From Alphaproteobacteria bacterium (GTDB lineage Bacteria; Pseudomonadota; Alphaproteobacteria; UBA8366), in the NCBI GenBank assembly GCA_018665505.1, contig JABJCS010000427.1, positions 1-8,177 of the forward strand: a stretch of 8,177 nucleotides of DNA, in the 5' to 3' direction. Positions 1 to 6,210 of this stretch are shown here, in pieces; position 1 is the first letter of the stretch; each line of letters begins with the position of its first letter. Position numbers and translations under genes: made by a program. The notes beneath the pieces were generated by a model. The model was not told the DNA's origin and did not search any database. It saw nothing but the letters and a program-made list of their open reading frames with translations.

Positions 1-460
1 CGAACTTGCCCTGAAGCTAACGGCACCGCATGGACTAATGCCAGGTGCCCGAGTTGCCGTCTTCGCGGCGGCCAACGAACGCACCCAGATCGAGCCAGTA
101 TTAGCGCGTATTCCCGAGACGCTACGAATCGACTTCGTCGGCGTCGGCGATCTGGCACTTGTCGCCGGATGTTTGTCGCGGTGCGATTTTTTCATCGGCA
201 ACGATTCCGGGTTGATGCATATGGCCGCCGCGGCTGGCATTCCGACCTTAGGCCTTTTCGGCCCCAGCCGCGCGGAGCACTACGCTCCGTGGGGCGAGAA
301 ATGCGCATTTGTTAGGACAGAAGAAAGTTATGACGATTTGGTTGGCGCACCGGGATACGATCATCGTACAACCGGGACGCTAATGGACGGACTCAGCGTC
401 GAGGCCGTTGAATGGGCCGCAACACAGCTGTTGAATGACCTGGAACGGAAGACCCAATGA
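1..460 (+). CDS. Glycosyltransferase family 9 (heptosyltransferase-type), C-terminal part
   Basis: This is the 3' end of a gene that begins before the window: the frame is open from base 2 to the TGA at 458-460, giving 152 visible codons. An ATG at 38 is in frame but is probably internal, because the codons before it (ELALKLTAPHGL) also look like protein. The visible part is the nucleotide-sugar-binding half of a GT-B fold. The GT9 signature GNDSGLMHMAAAAGIPTLGL runs directly into FGPS, followed by an HYAPWG segment, as in WaaF/WaaC/WaaQ and related enzymes. The family transfers heptose or a similar sugar to the LPS inner core at the cytoplasmic face of the inner membrane. The exact donor and acceptor cannot be read from this fragment. 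The stop overlaps the start of the next gene by 4 nt (ATGA), which places it in the glycan operon that follows. Family assignment is firm; the specific role is inference. Confidence 0.88.
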   Translation, partial: ELALKLTAPHGLMPGARVAVFAAANERTQIEPVLARIPETLRIDFVGVGDLALVAGCLSRCDFFIGNDSGLMHMAAAAGIPTLGLFGPSRAEHYAPWGEKCAFVRTEESYDDLVGAPGYDHRTTGTLMDGLSVEAVEWAATQLLNDLERKTQ

Positions 461-1221
461 CCAGTTCCGAAAAACCAAAAATCTCCGCACTAGTCGTCGC
501 CCACAACGAAGAGGATCAGCTCGCGGACTGCCTTGAACGTCTTGCGTTTGCCGATGAGCTCGTCGTGGTTCTCGACAAATGTACCGACGGCAGCGACACC
601 ATCGCAGCACTTTTCACCGACAACATTGTCGAAGGAAGCTGGGATATCGAAGGCGAACGGCGCAACACCGGCCTTGAGGCCTGTAACGGCGACTGGATCA
701 TCGAAGTCGATGCGGACGAGCGGGTATCCCCGGAATTGGCTGCCGAAATCCGCGAAGCCGTGGAAACCGAAGAATACAATTACTACTTGGTACCGTTCGA
801 TAATTACGTGGGCGGACGCCTCGTCCGATACGGCTGGGGCGCTGCATGGGGTGTCAGTGCCGCTGCAAGATTGTCTCGCCGCGGCTGCAAGCGGTGGGGG
901 ATGGAGCGCATTCATCCAGGACTGGAATTGACAGCACCTGAAGGCCGCCTCACCGAACGCATGATCCACTACGTCGACAAAGATATCTCCGATATGATCC
1001 TGCGCCTCGACCGATATACGACGGTGCGCGCCCGCGACCTTCGCCAAAGCGGCGATATCGGCAGTTTTGGCCACAATGTGCGGCGTATATTCTCTCGTTT
1101 CTATAAATGCTATGTCGGACGCAAAGGGTATCGCGAAGGCCAGTACGGATTCTTGATCGCGTTGTTCGCTGGGCTCTATCCGATCTTGTCCTATCTAAAG
1201 GCGCATCTGGAGGACCGGTGA
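457..1221 (+). CDS. Glycosyltransferase family 2, WaaE/KdtX-like
   Basis: A 254-residue protein starting at the ATG that overlaps the preceding stop (ATGA, 457-460). It has a single GT-A domain. The N-terminal strand KISALVVAHNEEDQL (residues 8-22) is the nucleotide-binding start typical of GT2, and the metal-binding DXD is VDADERV (D85-A86-D87). The charged segment EGERRNTGLEACNGDW (65-80) before the DXD resembles WaaE/KdtX-type LPS core glucosyltransferases. Near the C-terminus, GYREGQYGF leads into a hydrophobic stretch (about 231-247) that could attach the enzyme to the inner membrane. The family moves a hexose from a nucleotide-sugar onto the LPS core or a related glycan; here the substrate is unknown. 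The length is normal for this subfamily. The gene ends at a TGA (1219-1221) overlapped by the GTG of the next gene. An antisense frame of 194 codons exists across it but has no protein-like features. Confidence 0.9.
   Translation: MTSSEKPKISALVVAHNEEDQLADCLERLAFADELVVVLDKCTDGSDTIAALFTDNIVEGSWDIEGERRNTGLEACNGDWIIEVDADERVSPELAAEIREAVETEEYNYYLVPFDNYVGGRLVRYGWGAAWGVSAAARLSRRGCKRWGMERIHPGLELTAPEGRLTERMIHYVDKDISDMILRLDRYTTVRARDLRQSGDIGSFGHNVRRIFSRFYKCYVGRKGYREGQYGFLIALFAGLYPILSYLKAHLEDR
1209..1214 (+). promoter_or_regulatory. Shine-Dalgarno for the GTG start of the GT4 gene
   Basis: GGAGGA lies inside the last codons of the GT2 gene, with GGAGG ending 4 nt before a GTG at 1218. It supports GTG 1218 as the true start of the GT4 gene, rather than an in-frame ATG at 1107 that would overlap the GT2 gene by more than 100 bases. 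The spacing is slightly short but acceptable. Confidence 0.7.
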
Positions 1222-2243
1222 CTAAGGTACTCCAAGTCATGGCCGGTGCCGCTGTCGGCGGCGCGGAGGAGTTCTTCATGCGCTTAGTGCCGGCCCTCGC
1301 GCGGGCGGAGGTCGAGCAACGCGTCGCCATCCGGTCACATGACGCACGTGAAGCGATCTTTAAGTCTGCCGGCATTCAAACCGTCACAGCACGTTTCGGC
1401 GGAATGTTCGACTTTTCAACCCGTGGCATCGTTCGCCGGGAAGTCGCGGACTTCACGCCCGACATCGTCATGGCATGGATGAGCCGCGCGGCGCGCTACT
1501 GCCCCGCCAGAGAGCATGTACTCTCAGCCCGTCTCGGCGGCTATTACGATCTAAAGTACTATCGTCATTGCGATCATCTCATCGGCAATACCGAAGCCAT
1601 CCGAAGCTATCTCATCACCCAAGGGTGGCCGGAAGAGAACGCCTGGTATATCCCGAATTTCGTCGATGGCGCGCGCGCGGATGCAATAGATCGCTCAAGC
1701 CACGATACGCCCGACGATGCACCGCTGCTCCTGGCCCTGGGACGGCTTCACGAAAATAAAGCCTTCGACGTACTGATCGCCGCTCTTGCCGATATCCCGA
1801 ATGCCTATCTTTGGATCGCGGGTGACGGTCCGCTGGACTCGGCATTGCGGGCCGCTACCCATACTCATGGTGTCGCCGACCGGGTGCGGTTTCTCGGGTG
1901 GCGCAACGATATTCCCGAACTTCTGGCGACGGCCGAGCTACTCGTTTGCCCTTCCCGGCACGAACCGCTCGGCAATGTCGTCATCGAAGGGTGGGCCCAC
2001 GGCGTCCCGGTCGTCGCCGCTAATTCAGATGGCCCGCGCAGTCTCATCCGAGATGAGGAGACCGGACTGCTCGTCCCCATAGACGATGCAGATGCGCTCG
2101 CAAGATCGATCAATCGCCTTCTCGATTTGCCGGAATTCGCGGTCGAACTTGCCTCCGCCGGCAATCGAGCGTACCAAACGAGCTATACTGAGGATATTGT
2201 CGTTCAGCAATATCAGGCGTTCTTCGAGAAGGTTATCCCTTAA
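1218..2243 (+). CDS. Glycosyltransferase family 4 (GT-B, retaining)
   Basis: The protein has 341 residues when started at GTG 1218. This start gives a 4-nt GTGA overlap with the upstream stop, a good Shine-Dalgarno, and an N-terminus (VTKVLQVMAGAAVGGAEEF) that begins directly with the first beta strand and glycine-rich GGAE loop of GT4 enzymes. The C-terminal Rossmann half has LLALGRLHENKAFD (171-184), the loop IAGDGPL (200-206), FLGWRND (225-231), and the EX7E motif E249...E257 within SRHEPLGNVVIEGWAHGVPVV, which contacts the donor nucleotide-sugar. It also has the usual ETGLLV (281-286). Such enzymes add hexoses or heptoses to LPS core, O-chain or capsule in the cytoplasm. The sugar and acceptor cannot be told from sequence. 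The upstream in-frame extension to 1107 translates into Arg-rich sequence typical of a shadow frame and is not included. The gene ends at TAA 2241-2243, sharing one base with the next ATG. Confidence 0.9.
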   Translation: MTKVLQVMAGAAVGGAEEFFMRLVPALARAEVEQRVAIRSHDAREAIFKSAGIQTVTARFGGMFDFSTRGIVRREVADFTPDIVMAWMSRAARYCPAREHVLSARLGGYYDLKYYRHCDHLIGNTEAIRSYLITQGWPEENAWYIPNFVDGARADAIDRSSHDTPDDAPLLLALGRLHENKAFDVLIAALADIPNAYLWIAGDGPLDSALRAATHTHGVADRVRFLGWRNDIPELLATAELLVCPSRHEPLGNVVIEGWAHGVPVVAANSDGPRSLIRDEETGLLVPIDDADALARSINRLLDLPEFAVELASAGNRAYQTSYTEDIVVQQYQAFFEKVIP

Positions 2244-4021
2244 TGTGCGGCATTGCGGGTTTGATGACCCGAGACGGCTCTCCCCCCGAAAAAGCGCTTC
2301 TCGATACTATGCTCGAAGCCTTCGGCCACCGCGGCCCGGACGGCGAAGGCTTCCATATCTCCCAAGGGGTCGGCCTCGCGCAAAACCGTCTCGCAATTAT
2401 CGATTTAGTCACCGGCGATCAACCGCTTCACGAGCCGGGCGGCGCTGCGATCATCGCCAACGCCGAAATTTACAATTACATCGAGCTGCGTCAGGAGCTG
2501 TCGGATGTCCGCTTTTCGACATCCTCCGATTGCGAGCCGCCGCTCCACCTCTATCGCAAGCACGGCTTCGACTTCGCCAATAAGCTTCGTGGCATGTATG
2601 CCATCGCCATCTACGATGCGCCGAAGGATTGTTTGATCCTAGCCCGCGATCCGTTCGGGATTAAGCCACTTTATTACTGCGAAGCCTCGCATCAATTCGC
2701 ATTTGCCTCCGAACCACGCGCACTTTTGGCAGCCGGTCTCGCCGCTCCCAATATCAGCTCCCCGCAACGAAACGAATTGCTACAATTGCAATTTACCTGC
2801 GGTCGCCAAACGATCTTCGACGACATCCAACGGGTCATGCCGGGCGAGACACTCGTCATTCGCGGCGGGCGCATCGTTGAGCGGCGTAGAATTGAAGCCC
2901 TTCCCGTTGAAGAAGAGATGCCGCACAGCACCGGTTCGTTCGAAGACACGTTACAGGCCCTCGACCGCACGCTTGAAGACTCAGTCCGAATTCATCAACG
3001 CTCCGATGTTCCCTACGGATTGTTCTTATCCGGCGGCATCGATTCTTCCGCGATTCTTGCCCTCATGGCGCGGCTAAACGAGCGCCCTGTCCAGGCCTTC
3101 ACGGTTGGGTTTAGCGACACCGGTGTCCATGACGAGCGGGCCCACGCAAAAGCAGTGGCCGAATCGATCGGTGCGGAACATCACGAGATCGAATTCAACG
3201 AGACCGATTTCTGGGAGTTGCTGCCGCAAGTGGCGGCAAGCGTCGACGACCCGGCGGCGGATTACGCCGTCCTGCCCACATGGAAATTAGCGCGCGAAGC
3301 GGCGCAAGACCTGAAGGTCGTCCTCTGCGGCGAAGGCGGGGATGAATTGTTCGCTGGATACGGTAGATATCGCAGCCAGCTGCGGCCGTGGTGGCGCGGC
3401 GGTCGAACGCTTCGTGCTCGTGGCATATTCGATGGGTTGAATGTTTTGCGCGACGAGCCGCATGGATGGCGGGACGGATTCGAAGCTTCGCAAACAAGCG
3501 CGACCCTACCCCATCGAAGCCCGCTGCAAATCGCCCAAGCAACGGACAGCGCCGATTGGCTGGCGAATGATCTGCTTACCAAACTCGACCGCTGCCTCAT
3601 GAGCCACGGACTTGAGGGCAGAACACCGTTCCTCGACCGCGAAGTCGCCAAGATCGCTTTCACCTTGCCGGATGATATGAAAATCCGGAAAGGCGCCGGT
3701 AAATGGCTGCTCCGTCAATGGCTCCAGCGGGTCATGCCAGTGGCACAGCCATTCGAGCGCAAGCGGGGCTTTACCGTCCCCGTAGGTGAATGGATTCAAC
3801 GCCGGGGCGAGACACTCGGACCCTTGGTCGCCCGCAATCCGGCAATATCTGAAATCTGCCGTCCAGGTCGCGTCGAAAAATTGTTCGTGAGTGGTAAGAA
3901 ACGGGCCGGAATCGCATCATGGATCCTATTGTTTTATGCCCTATGGCATCAGAGTTTGATATCCGGGCAACCGTCCAAAGGTAACGTATTTGATACGCTG
4001 GCGGATTCGGCCTCAGGCTAG
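2243..4021 (+). CDS. asnB: Asparagine synthase (glutamine-hydrolysing), class II AsnB/AsnO-type
   Basis: A 592-residue, complete two-domain amidotransferase. The N-terminal Ntn glutaminase domain starts MCGIAGL, and Cys2 becomes the nucleophile after Met removal. HRGPDGEG (29-36), R49, N73-A74-E75 in NAEIYNY and D96 in SSDCE match the glutamine-binding residues; the usual NGEIYNY glycine is Ala here, which keeps the backbone amide of the oxyanion hole. RDPFGIKPLYY (135-145) ends this half. The C-terminal synthetase domain has the ATP pyrophosphatase loop SGGIDSS (263-269), CGEGGDELFAGYGRY (362-376), GLEGRTPFLD (456-465) and KRGFTVPVGEW (507-517). All catalytic parts are present, so the protein should be active. 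It makes Asn from Asp, Gln and ATP, or in a glycan operon may amidate a sugar acid. It starts one base inside the previous stop (TAATG) with GAGAAGG (2226-2232) 10 nt upstream. The family call is firm; use of the symbol rests on class, not on proven substrate. Confidence 0.93.
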   Translation: MCGIAGLMTRDGSPPEKALLDTMLEAFGHRGPDGEGFHISQGVGLAQNRLAIIDLVTGDQPLHEPGGAAIIANAEIYNYIELRQELSDVRFSTSSDCEPPLHLYRKHGFDFANKLRGMYAIAIYDAPKDCLILARDPFGIKPLYYCEASHQFAFASEPRALLAAGLAAPNISSPQRNELLQLQFTCGRQTIFDDIQRVMPGETLVIRGGRIVERRRIEALPVEEEMPHSTGSFEDTLQALDRTLEDSVRIHQRSDVPYGLFLSGGIDSSAILALMARLNERPVQAFTVGFSDTGVHDERAHAKAVAESIGAEHHEIEFNETDFWELLPQVAASVDDPAADYAVLPTWKLAREAAQDLKVVLCGEGGDELFAGYGRYRSQLRPWWRGGRTLRARGIFDGLNVLRDEPHGWRDGFEASQTSATLPHRSPLQIAQATDSADWLANDLLTKLDRCLMSHGLEGRTPFLDREVAKIAFTLPDDMKIRKGAGKWLLRQWLQRVMPVAQPFERKRGFTVPVGEWIQRRGETLGPLVARNPAISEICRPGRVEKLFVSGKKRAGIASWILLFYALWHQSLISGQPSKGNVFDTLADSASG

Positions 4022-4141
4022 CAATGCCAGAGACATTCGATCTTATCGTATAGGGTGGTGAACGTATGACGCCCATCGACACAGACGCGGCATAAGGATC
4101 AGAAATCCGATCTTAGAGCTTACATGTAACCTGGAAAGGCC
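4022..4141. other. Convergent intergenic spacer, possible decayed glpD-like 5' end
   Basis: A 120-bp spacer between the asparagine synthase stop and the 3' end of the - strand receiver gene. An ATG at 4024 reads MPETFDLIV then a stop. Further on, short blocks suggest the dinucleotide-binding N-terminus of a GlpD-type FAD dehydrogenase (DLIVIGGG.NGAG..RDAA): GGT-GGT at about 4054-4059 and a DAA at about 4084-4092, with stops and small indels between. This is weak and could be chance. A 10-bp palindrome TTACATGTAA lies at 4120-4129, and an imperfect inverted repeat taaggatc/gatctta at 4093-4115. A short stem AGGCC/GGCCT (4137-4141/4151-4155) overlaps the receiver gene's stop and is followed on the - strand by TTT. 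It might end transcription but is not a convincing intrinsic terminator. Confidence 0.35.
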
Positions 4142-4369
4142 CTAGCCGGCGGCCTGTTCTTCTTCTTGGCGCTTGCGATACTTGTCGCGCACCATTTGCG
4201 TGACTTCCGCGGCGAACTCCGCTGACGCTTTCTCCGGATTAAAGCTGACGACGATCGCATCCGAGATCGCCTTCAATAGATCCACATCACGCGGATCGGG
4301 GCTTCTCGGATCACAGCGAATCGACGAGGTCACCGAATCGACGAGGTCACCGAATCGAGAGTCTCGCAA
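4142..4369 (-). pseudogene. Detached C-terminal tail of the first receiver protein (out of frame)
   Basis: This open frame continues the receiver gene 4330-5145 but is displaced by the 17-bp duplication. From a TTG at 4369 it reads through the second repeat copy as DSVTSSIR and then gives about 57 more codons to TAG at 4142-4144. These include DLLK, SDAI, SFNPEK and a charged end KYRKRQEEEQ. No Shine-Dalgarno precedes the TTG, so independent translation is unlikely. The tail matches the out-of-frame tail of the neighbouring paralogue (shared VT..IR, D.DLLK, SDAI, SFNP), which shows it is real coding sequence cut off from its gene. Joining to the upstream frame needs a -1 shift (or loss of one repeat copy) and would give a 328-residue protein. 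The role of the tail is unknown. Confidence 0.8.
4317..4358. repeat. 17-bp tandem duplication causing a frameshift
   Basis: The unit aatcgacgaggtcaccg occurs twice without mismatch at 4319-4335 and 4336-4352. A partial third copy (aatcga, 4353-4358) and two matching bases on the left (4317-4318) extend the tract to 42 bp. Seventeen is not a multiple of three, so the second copy throws the - strand receiver gene out of frame. The single-copy ancestor would already carry an 8-bp direct repeat (cgaatcga) spaced 17 bp apart, the usual substrate for slipped-strand duplication. The same property means the tract could contract back and restore the frame. Confidence 0.95.
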
Positions 4370-5145
4370 AGATCAGTGACGTGCTCAAAGTCGGAATCCG
4401 CAAGACGTTCCGAGATTTCTTTAGAAATATCGGAAAGCCGGACCACCTCTTTTTGGATCGCCGGCGTCACATTATTCTTTTGATAGGCTGGCACGATCTT
4501 ATCGACGATGGCCGCGATACGCAGCGAATGGCGTCGCAACCGCTGGTCGTTGATCTCGTACATCGCGCTAGAGACCATTTCCTGCAGCTCGACGAAATCA
4601 ATCTGCTCACCGGCCGCCTTAGCACCAAGGGTATTGGGAACTTCGATCCGCGGCACATCATCGGCCGGATCGTGTGGTTCACCTTCCTTCTTTTTCCGAC
4701 CGCCACGGCGGTCAGGTCCGATATATTCACTTGTCACGACAAACGGTTGGCGGTTACCGGCAAGATAATTGATGCGTTCCATCAATTTCGTCGGCGCAAT
4801 TGGCTTGACCAACAGATCGTCAACACCGCATTTCGTGATCCGGTCGACCATCTCACGATTGGGGCTCCAGACCATCACGATGATGGTAAGAAACGGATTG
4901 GAGCCTAGGCGTTTAAAGCGGATATCCTCGATCATCGCAATCGAGTCGCCATCCGGCATCCGACTATCCACAACCAGCAAATCCGGCGGCGACTTGCGAA
5001 TACTATCGCGCGCACCGGATACCGTTGAGACATCGCGGACGCCTCGATAGCCTTCCTGCATCAGGATATTGCGTAATCCCTGACGCAACTGGACTTCCGC
5101 GTCCACCAATAAAATATCAACTTCTTCCCAGCTCATAATCTGCAC
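4330..5145 (-). CDS. CheY-like receiver protein with helical domain, truncated by frameshift
   Basis: A response-regulator-like protein read as 271 codons before a premature TGA inside the second 17-bp repeat copy. The start is probably GTG 5145, with AGGGG 6 nt upstream; an ATG at 5136 is the alternative but its spacing is poor. Residues 9-127 form a receiver domain: D15 in ILLVDAE, probable phospho-acceptor D60 in LLVVDSRMPDG, and K114 in LLVKP. The acidic pair is D-A-E rather than DD, and the usual Thr/Ser of strand 4 appears to be Val. After it comes the linker PFVVTSEYIGPDRR (134-147), a charged Lys/Glu segment, and a helical domain (about 184-271) containing MYEINDQRLRRHS. No DNA-binding or enzyme domain is recognised, so the output is unknown. 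It is paralogous to the gene at 5395-6210 throughout. The intact form would be 328 residues, with its tail encoded at 4142-4315. Confidence 0.85.
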   Translation of the reverse strand: MQIMSWEEVDILLVDAEVQLRQGLRNILMQEGYRGVRDVSTVSGARDSIRKSPPDLLVVDSRMPDGDSIAMIEDIRFKRLGSNPFLTIIVMVWSPNREMVDRITKCGVDDLLVKPIAPTKLMERINYLAGNRQPFVVTSEYIGPDRRGGRKKKEGEPHDPADDVPRIEVPNTLGAKAAGEQIDFVELQEMVSSAMYEINDQRLRRHSLRIAAIVDKIVPAYQKNNVTPAIQKEVVRLSDISKEISERLADSDFEHVTDLCETLDSVTSSIR

Positions 5146-5270
5146 GGACGACCCCTATTTACGCGGATGTCGGGTAACCAACATCCCCCCTTATACCCAC
5201 ACTATTCCCAATGCGCACCAATAATTGCCCTAACAGTCGGAAAAATATTAGGAGTTGATGAACTTGAATC
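5146..5270. other. Spacer between the two receiver genes
   Basis: A 125-bp non-coding gap, AT-richer than its surroundings and leading (- strand) into the GTG start at 5145. It contains a clear dyad at 5165-5186, listed separately, and AGGGG next to the start. On the - strand after the upstream paralogue's tail, a small AGTT/AACT stem is followed by a T-rich run (aatattttt, about 5246-5254). This could be a weak terminator. No convincing -35/-10 pair was found. Confidence 0.5.
5165..5186. promoter_or_regulatory. Dyad-symmetric element in the leader of the first receiver gene
   Basis: A 22-bp imperfect palindrome with arms GGATGT...ACATCC and inner GG...CC around a gtaa centre. Nine positions per arm pair up, with a single G-T type mismatch. 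It sits 20-41 nt upstream of the GTG start at 5145. It could be an operator for a dimeric repressor or a leader hairpin. Nothing in the window identifies a binding partner. Confidence 0.4.
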
Positions 5271-5459
5271 CTAGTGTTTGGTGCCGAATTTATCGAGCAT
5301 CATGCCAATTTCACCCGCCATCGCCGCTGCATTACGGTCTGGGTTGAAGCTGATTAGGATTGCGTCGGAAAGCGGTTTCAATAAATCCAAATCCTTAGAG
5401 CTCGGATGGCGCAGGTCTTTTCGGATCGCCGTGGTGACCTGAATCAGGTTCTGACACAG
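5271..5459 (-). pseudogene. Detached C-terminal tail of the second receiver protein (out of frame)
   Basis: Sixty-two stop-free codons from CTG 5459 to TAG 5271-5273, one frame away from the receiver gene at 5395-6210. The translation begins LCQNLIQVTTAIR and contains DLDLLKPLSDAI and ISFNPDRN. It aligns without gaps to the tail of the paralogue at 4142-4315 (VT..IR, D.R.P, D.DLLK, SDAI, SFNP). No start codon or Shine-Dalgarno is evident, so it is most likely the lost end of the upstream gene. Joining needs a net +1 shift near 5460. The tail's function is unknown. Confidence 0.8.
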
Positions 5460-6210
5460 GTTCGAAATTCGAATCTTTTAATCTGAAGCCGATCTCATTG
5501 GCAACTTCCGAAAGTCTAATAATCGACTTCTTGGCCGCGTCGTCGACTCGATTGGCTTTGAAAGCCGGCAAAATTTCACCGACGAGAAATGCAATCTGAT
5601 AGGAATGCCGCTTTAAGCGCTGTTCGTTTATCTCAAACATCGCTTCACCGATCATTTCCCTCAACGCTTCCATCGATAGCGGACGCCCCCGTACCTTCGC
5701 TTCGAGTGTGTTGGGTACGTCAATCGAGGGAATTTTCTGTCCCTCGCGCTCTTTTACGATTTTCGTGCGACGATCCGGGCCAATGTAGCTGCTGGTAACG
5801 ACAAAAGGTTTTCGGTTGTAAGCAACAACGTTAATCCTTTCCATTAGCTTCTTAGGCGACAAAGGTTTCACTATAATATCGTCGGCGCCACAGTTCACGA
5901 CGCGTCTGATCACTGCTTCACTTGGCTGCCAAACCGTAATGATGATGCCGACAAAAGGATTAATCCCGAGTTCGCCCGCCCGAATCCGGTTGGCGAGCGC
6001 CATTGCCTCGCCACCGTCCATCATGGCGTCCATGACGATCAAATCCGGCAGGGTGCGCCCGATTTCTTCTTCGACTATTTCGAGTGTGCCGTAATCTCGG
6101 AGACTTCTGTACCCTTGATCGATCAGGATTTGTCGGAGGCCTTGACGGACCGAGCGTTCCCCGTCCGCAAACACGATGTCGGCTTCAGCAAATGCTTCAG
6201 CTTTACTCAT
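5395..6210 (-). CDS. CheY-like receiver protein with helical domain, frameshifted paralogue
   Basis: Paralogue of the gene at 4330-5145, also 271 codons as read. It starts at ATG 6210 with a strong AAGGGGGG 5 nt upstream. The receiver domain (about 10-128) has D16 in IVFADGE, probable phospho-acceptor D61 in LIVMDAMMDGG, and K115 in IIVKP. As in the paralogue, the second acidic residue is displaced (D-G-E) and strand 4 ends TVW, with Val where Thr/Ser is usual. PFVVTSSYIGPDRR (135-148) links to a helical domain with MFEINEQRLKRHS (191-203). Homology to the paralogue stops at DSNFE (246-250); the last 21 residues (from P251, ending RPAPSEL) are out-of-frame sequence. The proper continuation lies in another frame at 5271-5459. 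An intact protein would have roughly 312-316 residues. It lies downstream of ppdK on the same strand, 151 bp away. Output function is unknown. Confidence 0.83.
   Translation of the reverse strand: MSKAEAFAEADIVFADGERSVRQGLRQILIDQGYRSLRDYGTLEIVEEEIGRTLPDLIVMDAMMDGGEAMALANRIRAGELGINPFVGIIITVWQPSEAVIRRVVNCGADDIIVKPLSPKKLMERINVVAYNRKPFVVTSSYIGPDRRTKIVKEREGQKIPSIDVPNTLEAKVRGRPLSMEALREMIGEAMFEINEQRLKRHSYQIAFLVGEILPAFKANRVDDAAKKSIIRLSEVANEIGFRLKDSNFEPVSEPDSGHHGDPKRPAPSEL

Noticed and set aside
490..1074. 194-codon - strand open frame opposite the GT2 gene
   Set aside because: Antisense to the DXD-bearing GT2 enzyme in a coupled operon, with no recognisable motif.
1107..1217. Upstream ATG extension of the GT4 gene to 1107
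   Set aside because: It overlaps the GT2 gene by more than 100 bases and translates to Arg-rich filler. GTG 1218 has a GGAGG site, a 4-nt coupled overlap and begins at the family's natural N-terminus.
4330..4369. Programmed -1 ribosomal frameshifting in the overlap of the two frames
   Set aside because: No X XXY YYZ slippery heptamer is present in the overlap, and the paralogue would need a shift in the opposite direction. The tandem duplication explains the break more simply.
4142..4369. The tail as an independent small gene starting at TTG 4369
   Set aside because: There is no Shine-Dalgarno, the start lies inside the upstream gene, and the first codons are the repeat read in another frame; the conserved part begins only after the repeat.
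4381..4908. 175-codon + strand open frame opposite the first receiver gene
   Set aside because: It is the antisense of a clear receiver/helical coding region and shows no domain of its own.
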